A DNA stretch of 64,000 nucleotides, from the NCBI RefSeq assembly GCF_009801115.1, contig NZ_VTOL01000008.1, forward strand, positions 62,001-126,000. The letters are read 5' to 3'. Within the stretch, counting starts at the first letter, position 1, and each line of letters begins with the position of its first letter. Below the pieces are notes generated by a model. That model was not told the origin of the DNA and did no database searches. It saw only the letters and a program-made list of their open reading frames with translations. Below are positions 27,013 to 35,679 of the stretch, piece after piece. The position numbers and the translations under genes are program-made. Source of the stretch: Dyadobacter sp. 3J3. GTDB lineage: Bacteria > Bacteroidota > Bacteroidia > Cytophagales > Spirosomataceae.

Positions 27013-30000
27013 AAAGCAATTCGTTTGTCTTCATCAATTATACGATAATATTGTTCTTTCAGTGCTGTAAGGTAAGCTTCCACGTCTTGCCTGTTTTCCA
27101 ACGCATGTTTAGAAAAGGTAATTTTCACATTTTCCTTCCTTATATATACAATCCTTGGAACGACTGGTTCCGGAACTGCCGAGCCTGACAAACTTACTGG
27201 CTTAGGCGGATTTGCCAGCCGGGTCATCCGGTCTAGTTGCTTTTGGTACACATCCGTAGTAATCCGGTAAGCCTTATTACGAATATTTCCGATGTACCTT
27301 TCCTTTTCAATTTCACTCAGACCTGCTTCGAAATCAGCCAGAATTTCTAACTGCTGCCTGCTGTCTAATTTCTCAAAATCTGCAAATGATTTTAACTTTT
27401 TAATACTTTCAGAGATTGCAAGTACGGCAGTCGCACGCTCTGTTATTTGCTGTTCTGAAACTTCCTTCTGTATCGAATCCAAAGTAGCCTTTGCTTCTTG
27501 CATCATTGCCCCTTTATATGGAACGGCGCTCTCGGCCACCATACGCAATTTCCCTATGTCGTCTCCGCTTATATAATCAAAATTGGCATTGTTACCTTCC
27601 AGATATTTCATTAAAGTTTCGAAAATGGCAAACTGCGGCCCCTTCATAAACTTTTTAACATCATCCAGCACGTTCTCCTTGTCATTCAGCAGTTCGTCCT
27701 CATACTGATCAAACGCTATAAAGAAATAAGGATGATCCTTCTCCCATACGTGCTTCAGCCGCCTAAGTGGTTCGTCTAGTGCTTCCAGGAATTTAAGCCG
27801 GTTTCTCTGTAAAAAATAGATATTTAGGTCATCAATCTCTGTTTTCAGGCGTTGCTTGAATAACCGCGAAACTTCTTTTGGTTCGTTTCCTAAGTTGGGC
27901 TCGTGAAAATATTCCTGGTAAAAATCTTTTACCTTTTTGATCTGACTGGACTGTATCTCCTCTTCCAGATCGATGATCGTGCTACTGTATTGGTTGTTTC
28001 GTTGCAAAGCAGCGAGTACACTTCTATCATCCAGGATGTTACCATCAAGCTTCAAACTTATTTTATTTCGTTTGAAAAGTTTAGCAATTATGCACAAAAC
28101 AGCCACCTGATACCAGCCATAAGGACGCGCACCAAATGTATCAAGCAGACTTTTAATCGTCGTCCGTTCATGATTAACCTTATTACGCTGTACACGGCTC
28201 AAAACTTCAAGTTCTATTTCATGCAAGGCAGTCTGAAACAATACATCATCCTGGCTTTGAATGATCTTAGTTAAATGCGCCTCAGTAAAATCTACCGTAA
28301 GCATTTTCAGACTGGTAAAAATGGTTTTTATCAGCTGCTGAACCCCTTGTGTAATTTTGGTTCGCGGATCTTTGGTTGTAATATCTGCTAGCTCAGAGCC
28401 ATTAAGATACATTTTGGCCTCGCCGATATACTCTCTTAACTGATTAACAATGGCTCTTTTTCTGTCATGATTTTGTTGGGCTTTTTCAGAAAGTATCCGG
28501 CTTTTTACCGTATCAGAACCATCTGTTGTCTGGAGATATATTTCAGTCTTACGAATCAGTTTTAAATCTGCTATCAGGCGACTGTCTTCTTTTAAAAAGA
28601 TCACCAGATCATTGGGCCGCCCAATAGAGAACATGCTCACATTGGATGTAGACACGGAATTACTATTTAACGGCGTGATAAAATTTACGTAGAAATCTTT
28701 CTCACGGATTAATATCCGATCATCCAACTTCTTTCCGAATTCATACGGCTGATTATTGTTATCGAGTTTGACTTTTGAGTCCCTCAAAATATCGTCAAAC
28801 AGATATCCTGACAGCAATTCGCCTACAGCAGAAGGATCGATTTCTGTGCTCTTGATTTCGTCTTCAATATCCTTTTCCTGATTGGTCAGGTATTCGTAAA
28901 AGTTACCCGCTGTCCTTTGAATATAGGTTTCATTTTCCAGCAAATTCAGAGCTTCCTGGATTTTGACATGGAATGCAGCAATATCTACATCAAACTTCGG
29001 CAATAAAAGGATAGCTATGTTCCCCAAAGATGCGTGAAAACCCTTGATGTATTTGACTAAAAATAATGCTTTCAGGATATCCTTTGCTAGTTCGGAATCG
29101 ACGCTCCTACCTGCCTGAAGAATATCGCTTTGGATCTTGCTTTGCAGCACATCCTTTATTCCTTCATACATGTGTGCAAAGGAAACCAGAAATGAAATGT
29201 CCTTTTCTGCATAGCTTTTGGCCACCTGCTGAAACACGCCCAGCATAGAACGTTCACCGACTGACTGTTGGCTGCCTATGAATGCATTATGATCCGACAA
29301 TGCCCTAATAGAAGCCTGAAATAAATCGAATTGATAAGGGATAAATGGATAGGTACTAACAAAATGGTCTGAATTACGGTATTTCTGATAGGTCCTGGAA
29401 CTATCACCAAATGTTAGTAAGGTCTTTACATTATGTTGTTCCTTGTCATAAATGCCAGATAACAATATCCCCGATTGGTCATTTTTAAGCAGTAATCTTT
29501 TCTGGATTACTTCATCCGCATTTGCGCTGGTTAAGGGTATTTTGATTTCAAATCGCCCTTGAATTCGCGAAAAATCGTGAGCCTGTGTGGCATTCATGTC
29601 TCCGATGGTCGCATTAAGATCATTCTGCGATGTAACAATCATAAACGATTGCCCATCGGTTTTAAATGAAAGCGTTTCGGCAATCGTTTGAAGGCTTAGC
29701 ATCAATCGTACATTTCCCGCTATGAACTGCCCGACCTCATCGACGCAAAAAACAAGCCGAAATCCAGGTGGTTGGGCTTGAATGTAATTTAATATCAGAT
29801 CACCGAATCCGTTAATATCAAGCTTGTAGTTATTGATCAAATTATCAATATACCTATTGGCGTCGTCAGCTGTAATAGACTTTATTTCGGCAAATACATC
29901 TGCTATTTCATCTTGATTAAGTAATGCTGCCTTTCTGCCTGCTTCCCATGTTTTCAAAAAGCGTTTTTCATACTGGGATTTAAAATACGTGTATTGCCCG

Positions 30001-30548
30001 ATACTATCTAAATGCCTTTCAATTTCTGCTATTTCGGGATACACAGGATCATATCCGAGCAGTTCGTTAAACACTTTAAGAAAAATACTCAAAACTGGGT
30101 CCGTATCGGCACCCATGCTGGTTACACCATCAGATTTTGCAGCAATATTGAAAAGAATGGCTTGTGTCGGAATCTTCGCAGCCTTTTTAATATTATGTTC
30201 AAACTCAAAATCATCTACTTTTTTTGCGAATAAGTCTGCACATTTATCGTCACCAATTTCTTTATTCTCCAAAACGAGAGACAACATCTTTAGCAAGTGA
30301 GATTTCCCAGATCCAAAATATCCAGATATCCATACACTGCTCTTAAAATCCTTTCCTCCCAAATCGGCAAACAAACCAGGCAACATTTTGTTCCTGTTAG
30401 CCTTGCCCATCAACTCGTCAGTCAATACATATTCATCTAGTTCATTAAGTAAATGCCTGTCGTCATTGGCCTTAATAACTCCCTCAATCGGGCGGTTGAT
30501 ATCTTTGAAATATAATTCCTTTTGCTTCATTTCAGATTTGGTATTCAT
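27009..30548 (-). CDS. brxC: BREX P-loop ATPase BrxC
   Basis: 1179 residues, the usual size. Walker A GYFGSGKS is at 76-83, and a Walker B-like string LVFCVDEVGQFI lies near residue 265. The middle and C-terminal regions are long helical segments with coiled-coil character. BrxC is a large ATPase core component of all type I BREX loci; its exact role is unsettled. The gene overlaps brxB by 17 bases at its start and the nested ATPase gene by 4 bases at its end. No sign of damage. Confidence 0.95.
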   Translation of the reverse strand: MNTKSEMKQKELYFKDINRPIEGVIKANDDRHLLNELDEYVLTDELMGKANRNKMLPGLFADLGGKDFKSSVWISGYFGSGKSHLLKMLSLVLENKEIGDDKCADLFAKKVDDFEFEHNIKKAAKIPTQAILFNIAAKSDGVTSMGADTDPVLSIFLKVFNELLGYDPVYPEIAEIERHLDSIGQYTYFKSQYEKRFLKTWEAGRKAALLNQDEIADVFAEIKSITADDANRYIDNLINNYKLDINGFGDLILNYIQAQPPGFRLVFCVDEVGQFIAGNVRLMLSLQTIAETLSFKTDGQSFMIVTSQNDLNATIGDMNATQAHDFSRIQGRFEIKIPLTSANADEVIQKRLLLKNDQSGILLSGIYDKEQHNVKTLLTFGDSSRTYQKYRNSDHFVSTYPFIPYQFDLFQASIRALSDHNAFIGSQQSVGERSMLGVFQQVAKSYAEKDISFLVSFAHMYEGIKDVLQSKIQSDILQAGRSVDSELAKDILKALFLVKYIKGFHASLGNIAILLLPKFDVDIAAFHVKIQEALNLLENETYIQRTAGNFYEYLTNQEKDIEDEIKSTEIDPSAVGELLSGYLFDDILRDSKVKLDNNNQPYEFGKKLDDRILIREKDFYVNFITPLNSNSVSTSNVSMFSIGRPNDLVIFLKEDSRLIADLKLIRKTEIYLQTTDGSDTVKSRILSEKAQQNHDRKRAIVNQLREYIGEAKMYLNGSELADITTKDPRTKITQGVQQLIKTIFTSLKMLTVDFTEAHLTKIIQSQDDVLFQTALHEIELEVLSRVQRNKVNHERTTIKSLLDTFGARPYGWYQVAVLCIIAKLFKRNKISLKLDGNILDDRSVLAALQRNNQYSSTIIDLEEEIQSSQIKKVKDFYQEYFHEPNLGNEPKEVSRLFKQRLKTEIDDLNIYFLQRNRLKFLEALDEPLRRLKHVWEKDHPYFFIAFDQYEDELLNDKENVLDDVKKFMKGPQFAIFETLMKYLEGNNANFDYISGDDIGKLRMVAESAVPYKGAMMQEAKATLDSIQKEVSEQQITERATAVLAISESIKKLKSFADFEKLDSRQQLEILADFEAGLSEIEKERYIGNIRNKAYRITTDVYQKQLDRMTRLANPPKPVSLSGSAVPEPVVPRIVYIRKENVKITFSKHALENRQDVEAYLTALKEQYYRIIDEDKRIAL

Positions 30549-31125
30549 TAAGATTATGCGCCCGATAATAGTTGTCGTCTTTGATCAGGTTAAAGAGGGT
30601 TAATGATCTATTGTTATACTCACCTGCAAAAAACATAACCAAGGGCAAGTCATCTACAAGGGTTTCTAAATTATTTAATATGCTGTGAGAGCGTATGACG
30701 GGAAAAGCAGCTTCAATACCAGTAATAAAAATGATCTTTGCCGATGTTTCTGCCAATCTTTTGTGAATTTCAGGAATGACCACTGAATCTATATTTAAAG
30801 GTCCGCTCAAATTTTTCAGTAACCGCCTCTTTGGCATTCTACTTTCCTGCTCCACCACTTTATCAAAGTAACCCTCCCTTTGTAGAATATCAATAATAGT
30901 TTTATATAGATTCACTTCACAAATTTCTATTCCGAAATTTTGTAATCTTTTGACTAAAAATGGCACGCTATGGGTCACCTCAGTCAATTTATCGACAGGA
31001 TATGAATGAATAAAGAATGGCAATTCCCCACCCAATCCCTCCTTGCGTAAAAACCTTTGACTTGAAAGAATCGAGTATAGATTCTCAAAATTCTGAGATG
31101 TGTTATATTTCTTTGTTCTAGACAT
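30532..31125 (-). CDS. brxB: BREX protein BrxB (DUF1788)
   Basis: 197 residues, matching the DUF1788 family in length and style (N-terminal FENLYSILSSQRFLRKEGLGGELPFFIHSY; C-terminal LPLVMFFAGEYNNRSLTLFNLI). BrxB is a small core BREX protein of unknown biochemical role, always near brxC. It overlaps brxA by 8 bases and brxC by 17, so all three are translationally coupled. Confidence 0.92.
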   Translation of the reverse strand: MSRTKKYNTSQNFENLYSILSSQRFLRKEGLGGELPFFIHSYPVDKLTEVTHSVPFLVKRLQNFGIEICEVNLYKTIIDILQREGYFDKVVEQESRMPKRRLLKNLSGPLNIDSVVIPEIHKRLAETSAKIIFITGIEAAFPVIRSHSILNNLETLVDDLPLVMFFAGEYNNRSLTLFNLIKDDNYYRAHNLNEYQI

Positions 31126-31756
31126 TTTTATAATTACTTGCTAACACTCTTATCTCATCATTTGAAAAAAGAAAACAGTTAAGTAAAAACGGATCATCTT
31201 CTACAATTGCTTGAACCGCATAATTACTTAGAGCAGGCTTAAGGATAACCGGAATTTTGGTATTTGAGAATAAATAAACCTCTTCCAATATTCTAAAAAT
31301 AACCTGTTTGATCTTTTTCTTGGTGGAGTCAGTCAAATTTTCCAATTCCGAGTGAAAAAGAACCTTCGAGTTAAAAAATTTTATGTAGTCTATGTCATGC
31401 AAAGGCTTATCAAAAACTAAATACTTATTACGAACCACTTCAACGATAAAATCCTTTAAAAAATGATAGGTTTTAACCAAACCTAGTAAAATCATTGCCC
31501 GCACATCATCGGAGCTCCCATTGACGAGCAAACTTAATTGCCCATCAGTAAGCAGCATTACTCTCTTTTTAACCTCTGTGAATTCTCGCTTTATCGTCGC
31601 CTCTTTAACTTTGTTCAATAAATTCTTATTCATAACCGACTCCCTAACTAGGGTCCAGTCCCTCAACCTATCATACTCCTCACTAATGACCAGTGTCTCA
31701 GGAATCAATGCAGATGCAGCAGTGAATGAAAATGAATATTTTTTGTAGTCTACCAC
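31118..31756 (-). CDS. brxA: BREX protein BrxA (DUF1819)
   Basis: 212 residues of DUF1819 type (YSFSFTAASALIPETLVISEEY at the N-terminus, RVMLLTDGQLSLLVNG in the middle). BrxA is a small alpha-helical, DNA-binding core protein in type I BREX. The start is a GTG at 31756, 19 bases after the XRE regulator stop. It is the first BREX core gene of the operon and overlaps brxB. Confidence 0.92.
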   Translation of the reverse strand: MVDYKKYSFSFTAASALIPETLVISEEYDRLRDWTLVRESVMNKNLLNKVKEATIKREFTEVKKRVMLLTDGQLSLLVNGSSDDVRAMILLGLVKTYHFLKDFIVEVVRNKYLVFDKPLHDIDYIKFFNSKVLFHSELENLTDSTKKKIKQVIFRILEEVYLFSNTKIPVILKPALSNYAVQAIVEDDPFLLNCFLFSNDEIRVLASNYKNV

Positions 31757-31775
31757 CTCTGAAAATACTTATTAA

Positions 31776-32090
31776 CTAAAATGTAACTGGTCTTGCTTGT
31801 AGAGACTTTATCTCTTCACATGCGGCTGACAAAATATCTTGAGCATACAATTCATTAACCAACTGATTAGCAACATAATGACTCATAAATTTAATTATTA
31901 ACTCCTTTTCATCCAGATGAAAAGTTGTTGCAATTATGGGTAGCACTTGCCTATTCACTGGTCTTTCACCCCTTTCGAGTTTACTTAGTGTGCTTTGGTC
32001 AATGTCCATTATCGCCGCTAATTTCCTCAGAGGCATCCGGGTCTCCTCACGTAGTTGCCTAATATACTCACCAAAGCTACTCATGCCCAT
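31776..32090 (-). CDS. XRE-family regulator at the head of the BREX operon
   Basis: 104 residues: a Cro/C1-type HTH (FGEYIRQLREETRMPLRKLAAIMDIDQSTLSKLERGER, residues 6-43) and a C-terminal helical extension that may dimerise. It is first in the leftward BREX operon, 19 bases before brxA. A perfect palindrome in its promoter overlaps a TAnnTTTG -7 box, pointing to autoregulation and dosage control of BREX. Many BREX loci use a WYL-type regulator (BrxR) in this place; this one is clearly XRE. Confidence 0.9.
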   Translation of the reverse strand: MGMSSFGEYIRQLREETRMPLRKLAAIMDIDQSTLSKLERGERPVNRQVLPIIATTFHLDEKELIIKFMSHYVANQLVNELYAQDILSAACEEIKSLQARPVTF

Positions 32091-32106
32091 TTAGAAATTT
32101 TTTGTC

Positions 32107-32127
32107 TTGACATAATTGTCAAATATA
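32107..32127 (-). promoter_or_regulatory. BREX promoter -7 box with overlapping operator palindrome
   Basis: TTGACA and TGTCAA pair perfectly around TAAT (32107-32122). On the - strand TATATTTG (32127 down to 32120) fits the Bacteroidota -7 consensus TAnnTTTG and shares its last three bases with the palindrome. It lies about 30 bases before the XRE start. A clear -33 element is not seen. Confidence 0.5.
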
Positions 32128-32267
32128 AAATAAGAATTCGAAAGTATTGTATTGTGGAAGTAAATATGAAGCAAGGAATCAAAAACAATAAAACATAGAA
32201 GAAAATGCTATCAAATATGGTACTAGTAGCAATATAATTTTCACATCAGCTCTTTAAAGAAGCAACC

Positions 32268-32618
32268 ATGAATCAACATTCAAATGAAATCACCAAGAAA
32301 ATTATCCAGTTGAAAAGATCAAACGGAATCAAACCAGAGCAAATGGCTTCCGTACTGGAAATATCAGCGGAACAATACAAAAAACGGGAACGAGGGACCG
32401 GGGAGATTACATTATCACATATCTTCCGGATTGCAGAAATTTTCAACATTCAAGCCGGAAGCCTTTTTGACGAGGGCGAGCGCGTAGCTCACATCACTGC
32501 TTTTAAACGGCCTTCCATTCTCATCCGAAAACTCAAAATGGACAAACCACTTCCTATAAATCGCCTGCGCTGTCTCTTCCAGCTTCTGTATCAGTTTCTG
32601 GTTAAGCGCTATATGTAA
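32268..32618 (+). CDS. XRE-family HTH protein with a chimeric tail
   Basis: 116 residues. Residues 7-70 are an XRE HTH (ITKKIIQLKRSNGIKPEQMASVLEISAEQYKKRERGTGEITLSHIFRIAEIFNI). The tail from about residue 76 is read antisense to an hsdS fragment on the other strand and does not look like a domain, so the original gene was probably cut and fused to old restriction-gene DNA. It is divergent from the BREX regulator with 177 bases between. Such HTH genes often precede type I restriction loci, which fits the hsdS scrap behind it. Confidence 0.65.
   Translation: MNQHSNEITKKIIQLKRSNGIKPEQMASVLEISAEQYKKRERGTGEITLSHIFRIAEIFNIQAGSLFDEGERVAHITAFKRPSILIRKLKMDKPLPINRLRCLFQLLYQFLVKRYM
32496..32612 (-). 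pseudogene. type I restriction specificity subunit (hsdS) fragment
   Basis: About 39 codons read LNQKLIQKLEETAQAIYRKW then FVHFEFSDENGRPFKSS, the conserved helix and junction between the two target-recognition halves of HsdS proteins. The frame continues for some codons on both sides with unrelated text, so only this internal piece survives. No hsdM or hsdR is nearby. It lies antisense under the 3' half of the XRE gene at 32268-32618. Confidence 0.75.
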
Positions 32619-32620
32619 TT

Positions 32621-32639
32621 TGGCGAACGTTGTTCGCCA
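32621..32639. terminator. hairpin after the XRE gene
   Basis: TGGCGAAC and GTTCGCCA pair perfectly around GTT, two bases after the stop of the XRE gene, followed by ATTTGTTTTG. The T-rich tail is loose, so termination is plausible but weak. Confidence 0.4.
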
Positions 32640-32675
32640 TTTGTTTTGCCCCGAAAGGCCGGACCTTATTGGCAC

Positions 32676-32925
32676 TTTTGGGATACAGATGCATCGTTAT
32701 TGTCAATAGTGTTCATTGTATGTTCTATAAATTTTTATTCGGCCTCCAACGAAATATTTGTTATCGGTAAAGTGCTTGTCAGTAACGATCACATCTTTGC
32801 AGAAATAATTCGAAATTTATCCTGAATGCTGATGCCTTCAATAATTCCGGAAGTAGCTGGGTCACTTACACTATAAATCAAATAGTTGAACCCTGGCTGC
32901 TTTTTATCATCATAATACTATTTCT
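32676..32925. other. short gene-free region with a coding-like scrap
   Basis: On the - strand about 42 codons ending at a TGA near 32800 read like protein (FNYLIYSVSDPATSGIIEGI), preceded by a TAG and without an ATG. It may be the end of a lost gene. I do not recognise it. Nothing else is seen before the lipoprotein. Confidence 0.25.
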
Positions 32926-33144
32926 TTGCTGTCTTTTGGCATTTTAACAGCCTGTTCAAGTAAATTCGAAAAAAGTAAACACACGCACGAAGTCGGTCCT
33001 GAGCATGTCGAACATGTGGATTCTCGCAAAGCGGCATCTCCCGGAACTGCTGACAAGGAGCACAGTCACGACATTGCCACGGGCGGAGTTAGCCATGAAA
33101 AGTCGCAGGCAGATACGACTCCTAACAGCCACCATAGGCCATAA
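32926..33144 (+). CDS. small His-rich lipoprotein-like ORF
   Basis: 72 residues from a TTG. The start contains a lipobox-like ILTACSS after a short hydrophobic run, then a hydrophilic, His-rich tail (repeated His with Glu, Asp and Ser: HTHEVGPEHVEHVD, KEHSHDIATGG). That suggests a metal-binding outer-membrane-associated lipoprotein. No ATG exists in frame, so the N-terminus may be truncated at an old junction. It precedes the HupE/UreJ gene by 37 bases and may belong to the same metal-related set. Function is not known. Confidence 0.5.
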   Translation: MLSFGILTACSSKFEKSKHTHEVGPEHVEHVDSRKAASPGTADKEHSHDIATGGVSHEKSQADTTPNSHHRP

Positions 33145-33181
33145 TAGAACTTAAATCGTACTAAAAACTCATCTTACTTAT

Positions 33182-33871
33182 ATGAACTATAAAAAATCGT
33201 TTCTCTTAGGCCTATCATTGCTTCTCAGCATGGTCGCCGTTAGCGCCTTCGCCCATGTTGTAGATGAAAAAACAAAATCATTTCTGATGGGCAATGACGG
33301 TTCGGCATTTGTTCCGTTCCTATACATTGGGGCTAAACATATGATAACCGGTTACGACCACATTCTATTTTTAGTTGGAGTTATCTTTTTTCTTTACAAG
33401 CCTAAAGACATCCTGATCTATGTTAGTTTTTTTACGATTGGGCACAGCCTGACACTGCTGCTGGGAGTCCTTGGAAACATTTCGATCAATGCCTACCTGA
33501 TCGATGCGATCATTGCCTTTTCCATTGTTTACAAAGGCTTTGATAATCTGGGGGGCTTTAAGAAAATCTTTGGATTCCAGCCAAATACAGGAGCGGCTGT
33601 TTTGATCTTTGGGTTGTTTCACGGGTTTGGGCTAGCCAGTAAACTCCAGGATTTCAACATTGGGAAAAAAGGGCTAGTCACCAACCTGATCGGGTTTAAC
33701 ATCGGCGTTGAGATCGGGCAGTTCTTTGCTCTGATTTTAGTTCTTTTGATTATCAGCGCGTGGCGGTACAGTGATAGTTTCAAACGGTTCTCCACCGTAA
33801 CCAATACGCTTTTGATAGTTGCCGGCTTCCTTTTGATCGGCTATCAGCTGACAGGATATTTTTCACAATAA
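33182..33871 (+). CDS. HupE/UreJ family membrane protein
   Basis: 229 residues. A signal peptide (KSFLLGLSLLLSMVAVSAFA) is followed by about six membrane helices. The family motif is visible: GAKHMITGYDHILFLVGVIFFL, and GLFHGFGLASKLQDF with GFNIGVEIGQFFALI further on, with conserved His and Asp residues thought to bind nickel or cobalt. Members act as metal permeases or accessory proteins. No hydrogenase or urease genes are near; the flanking genes are a His-rich lipoprotein and a membrane-anchored protein, so it may serve metal homeostasis carried as island cargo. Confidence 0.9.
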   Translation: MNYKKSFLLGLSLLLSMVAVSAFAHVVDEKTKSFLMGNDGSAFVPFLYIGAKHMITGYDHILFLVGVIFFLYKPKDILIYVSFFTIGHSLTLLLGVLGNISINAYLIDAIIAFSIVYKGFDNLGGFKKIFGFQPNTGAAVLIFGLFHGFGLASKLQDFNIGKKGLVTNLIGFNIGVEIGQFFALILVLLIISAWRYSDSFKRFSTVTNTLLIVAGFLLIGYQLTGYFSQ

Positions 33872-33883
33872 AATCTAACACTC

Positions 33884-34522
33884 ATGATCGATAATAATCC
33901 ACCACTTCTAGAAACCAAACAAATCGTCAAAGCTACAATCTTCGCACTCCTACTGGGAGGTGTGCTTTTTGTGACTGCGGTGCTACCCGCCGAATATGGA
34001 TCAGATCCGCTGAGAACCGGAAAGTTACTGGGATTCAGTCGCCTTTATCAACCCTATGCACCTGTCCTGATTGCAGGGGCTGAAACAGGTGGATCGAAAT
34101 CCTATCCAGTTCTAAAACTCGAAGAGCTTGGATCAGGGCCGAATGTCCCTGTTCCAAAAGAGGTTTACAATCCTGCGCCTTCCAAACAATTTCAGATGCG
34201 CCAGGACAGTGTTACCATCCGCGTACCGGCTGGTAAAGGGCTAGAATACAAAATGAATATGCTAAAATATGGGGCAGTAAAATACGAATGGGTCACTGAT
34301 AAAGGTGTTCTTTACTTTGATTTTCACGGAGAACCTACACAAGCGAATCCAGGAAAAGATGAATATTTTGAAAGCTATACGGCGGCTTACTCCAACAACA
34401 TGATTGGCACTTTATTGGCTCCTTTTGAAGGTCGTCATGGCTGGTATTTCAAAAATAAGACGGATACCGAAATTGTTGTCAGCCTTCGTATTAAGGGACA
34501 GTATATGCTTGATTCCAAGTAG
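33884..34522 (+). CDS. membrane-anchored periplasmic protein next to hupE
   Basis: 212 residues with one membrane anchor near the N-terminus (residues 17-37, ATIFALLLGGVLFVTAVLP) and a soluble, probably periplasmic, beta-rich domain (YEWVTDKGVLYFDFHGEPTQ; APFEGRHGWYFKNKT). I recall similar proteins labelled transmembrane anchor proteins beside HupE/UreJ genes, but no function is established. It starts 12 bases after hupE and is surely co-transcribed. Confidence 0.75.
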   Translation: MIDNNPPLLETKQIVKATIFALLLGGVLFVTAVLPAEYGSDPLRTGKLLGFSRLYQPYAPVLIAGAETGGSKSYPVLKLEELGSGPNVPVPKEVYNPAPSKQFQMRQDSVTIRVPAGKGLEYKMNMLKYGAVKYEWVTDKGVLYFDFHGEPTQANPGKDEYFESYTAAYSNNMIGTLLAPFEGRHGWYFKNKTDTEIVVSLRIKGQYMLDSK

Positions 34523-34537
34523 TCAATTTAAAAATAT

Positions 34538-34566
34538 AGGGGGAATGTGCGTTACCCATTCCCCCT
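34538..34566. terminator. hairpin after the hupE gene set
   Basis: AGGGGGAATG and CATTCCCCCT pair perfectly around a 9-base loop, 15 bases after the stop at 34522. No T run follows on the + strand. Confidence 0.45.
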
Positions 34567-34887
34567 GCACATACTTGATAACCCTTTTGCCCTGATGTAG
34601 TATTTCGAATGGCTAACATTCATAACCTGCTTCCCGTTTTTAAAAACCTTAAATCCGACTTGGTGATTTCAGACGAGCCATTGTCTTCGATTCGCATGAG
34701 CATGTCTAATTTGCCAGCGACTCTTTCCGTTTCGACTAGTATCTGGGATTCGGAAGGTATTCATTTAAGGATACCTCAAAGATAAAAATTGGGATTAATT
34801 GGATACGCTGGTGGAAAGGTTTTTAGAAGATTGATAAATGAACAAAAGGGAAAGAAAATCCCTCTCCCATTTGTTCAAACTGTAAGC
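34567..34887 (-). other. 321-bp region with an unassigned 47-codon reading frame
   Basis: At 34620-34760 on the - strand a short open stretch between stops reads like protein (ILVETERVAGKLDMLMRIED, later SSEITKSDLRFLKTGSRL). It contains an internal ATG and lies just downstream of the MobC-like gene, where a relaxase would be expected. It could be the tail of a deleted gene; no relaxase motif is visible. Confidence 0.3.
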
Positions 34888-35439
34888 TCAGTCCCCTGAA
34901 ATACCGTATTGTCCTGCAAATACGTTCATCCTCTCCTCAATCTGAGTAATACAGTTTAGTAAGTATAAGATAACATCAATGTCTAACGATTCCTTTTGTA
35001 ATTCTAAAATGGACTTTTTTAAATCCTTGACGTGCCGGATCAAATTTGGAACCAAACTTTTTGTGAGCACAAGTTCATTAATGTTGTAATTAGCTTTTTG
35101 GATAGCCGTTCTCAACTCGGCTGCCATTTCCAAAAATTCTTTGCTTACCAGCACATCATATTCGGTTCGTTTCGCTATTAACAACAAACTGCCTGTCATT
35201 TTCAATAAGTTTGTCATCGCTGCCCTTACTTCAGGATCTATCGGTTTAGATAATGTTATGGCTTCTCTATCCAACAGCTTTTCCCGGAGGAAAACACCAA
35301 AGTCCACTAGATAACCTTTGTGCTCCCTCCGAAGCTGCTCTACCTCCAATGGTGTTAACATCAGAGTCACGTTGTGCCTTCGTTCTTCTTCTGGCAACCT
35401 GGGCCTTCCGCCCTTTTTTCGAAATTTCTTTTGTTCCAT
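34888..35439 (-). CDS. MobC-like relaxosome accessory protein
   Basis: 183 residues. The basic N-terminus KKGGRPRLPEEERRHNVTLMLTP, followed by a helical ribbon-helix-helix-like region (LEVEQLRREHKGYLVDFGVFLREKLL), resembles plasmid and island MobC-type proteins that bind oriT and help the relaxase. The C-terminus is helical. An imperfect inverted repeat lies 43 bases before its ATG, as oriT often does. The relaxase gene that normally follows is absent. A DNA-binding regulator without mobilization role is the alternative. Confidence 0.6.
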   Translation of the reverse strand: MEQKKFRKKGGRPRLPEEERRHNVTLMLTPLEVEQLRREHKGYLVDFGVFLREKLLDREAITLSKPIDPEVRAAMTNLLKMTGSLLLIAKRTEYDVLVSKEFLEMAAELRTAIQKANYNINELVLTKSLVPNLIRHVKDLKKSILELQKESLDIDVILYLLNCITQIEERMNVFAGQYGISGD

Positions 35440-35481
35440 AATTATTTACAATGAGCCGTAGGGCGAATTGACTCCCAAAGG

Positions 35482-35547
35482 GCAAGCGGTTTTCCCGTGG
35501 ACAGAATATGCATAGCGATATTATGACCATGGGAAAACATAGCTTGC
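35482..35547. other. oriT-like inverted repeat
   Basis: GCAAGCGGTTTTCCC (35482-35496) and GGGAAAACATAGCTTGC (35531-35547) form arms that pair in two blocks (GCAAGC/GCTTGC and TTTTCCC/GGGAAAA) with a small bulge, around a 34-base loop. The position directly upstream of the MobC-like gene and the long imperfect arms suit a transfer origin. No nick site can be named. Confidence 0.4.
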
Positions 35548-35679
35548 TACTTAAGGAAATCCCAAGAAATTAGAATTGTATCGAAATCGCCCGATTCCGG
35601 TCGAAAATGTTAGAAAAATATTGAATTGATTTGAAAACGATTAAAAAAAGCACAAATGGGATGAAAATTTGACTCCCGC

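Noticed and set aside
17072..31756. DISARM or a Pgl (type 2 BREX) system
   Set aside because: The BrxL Lon-like protein, BrxA, BrxB and PglZ type A with a single PglX fit type I BREX; no DrmA/B helicase pair or PglW kinase is present.
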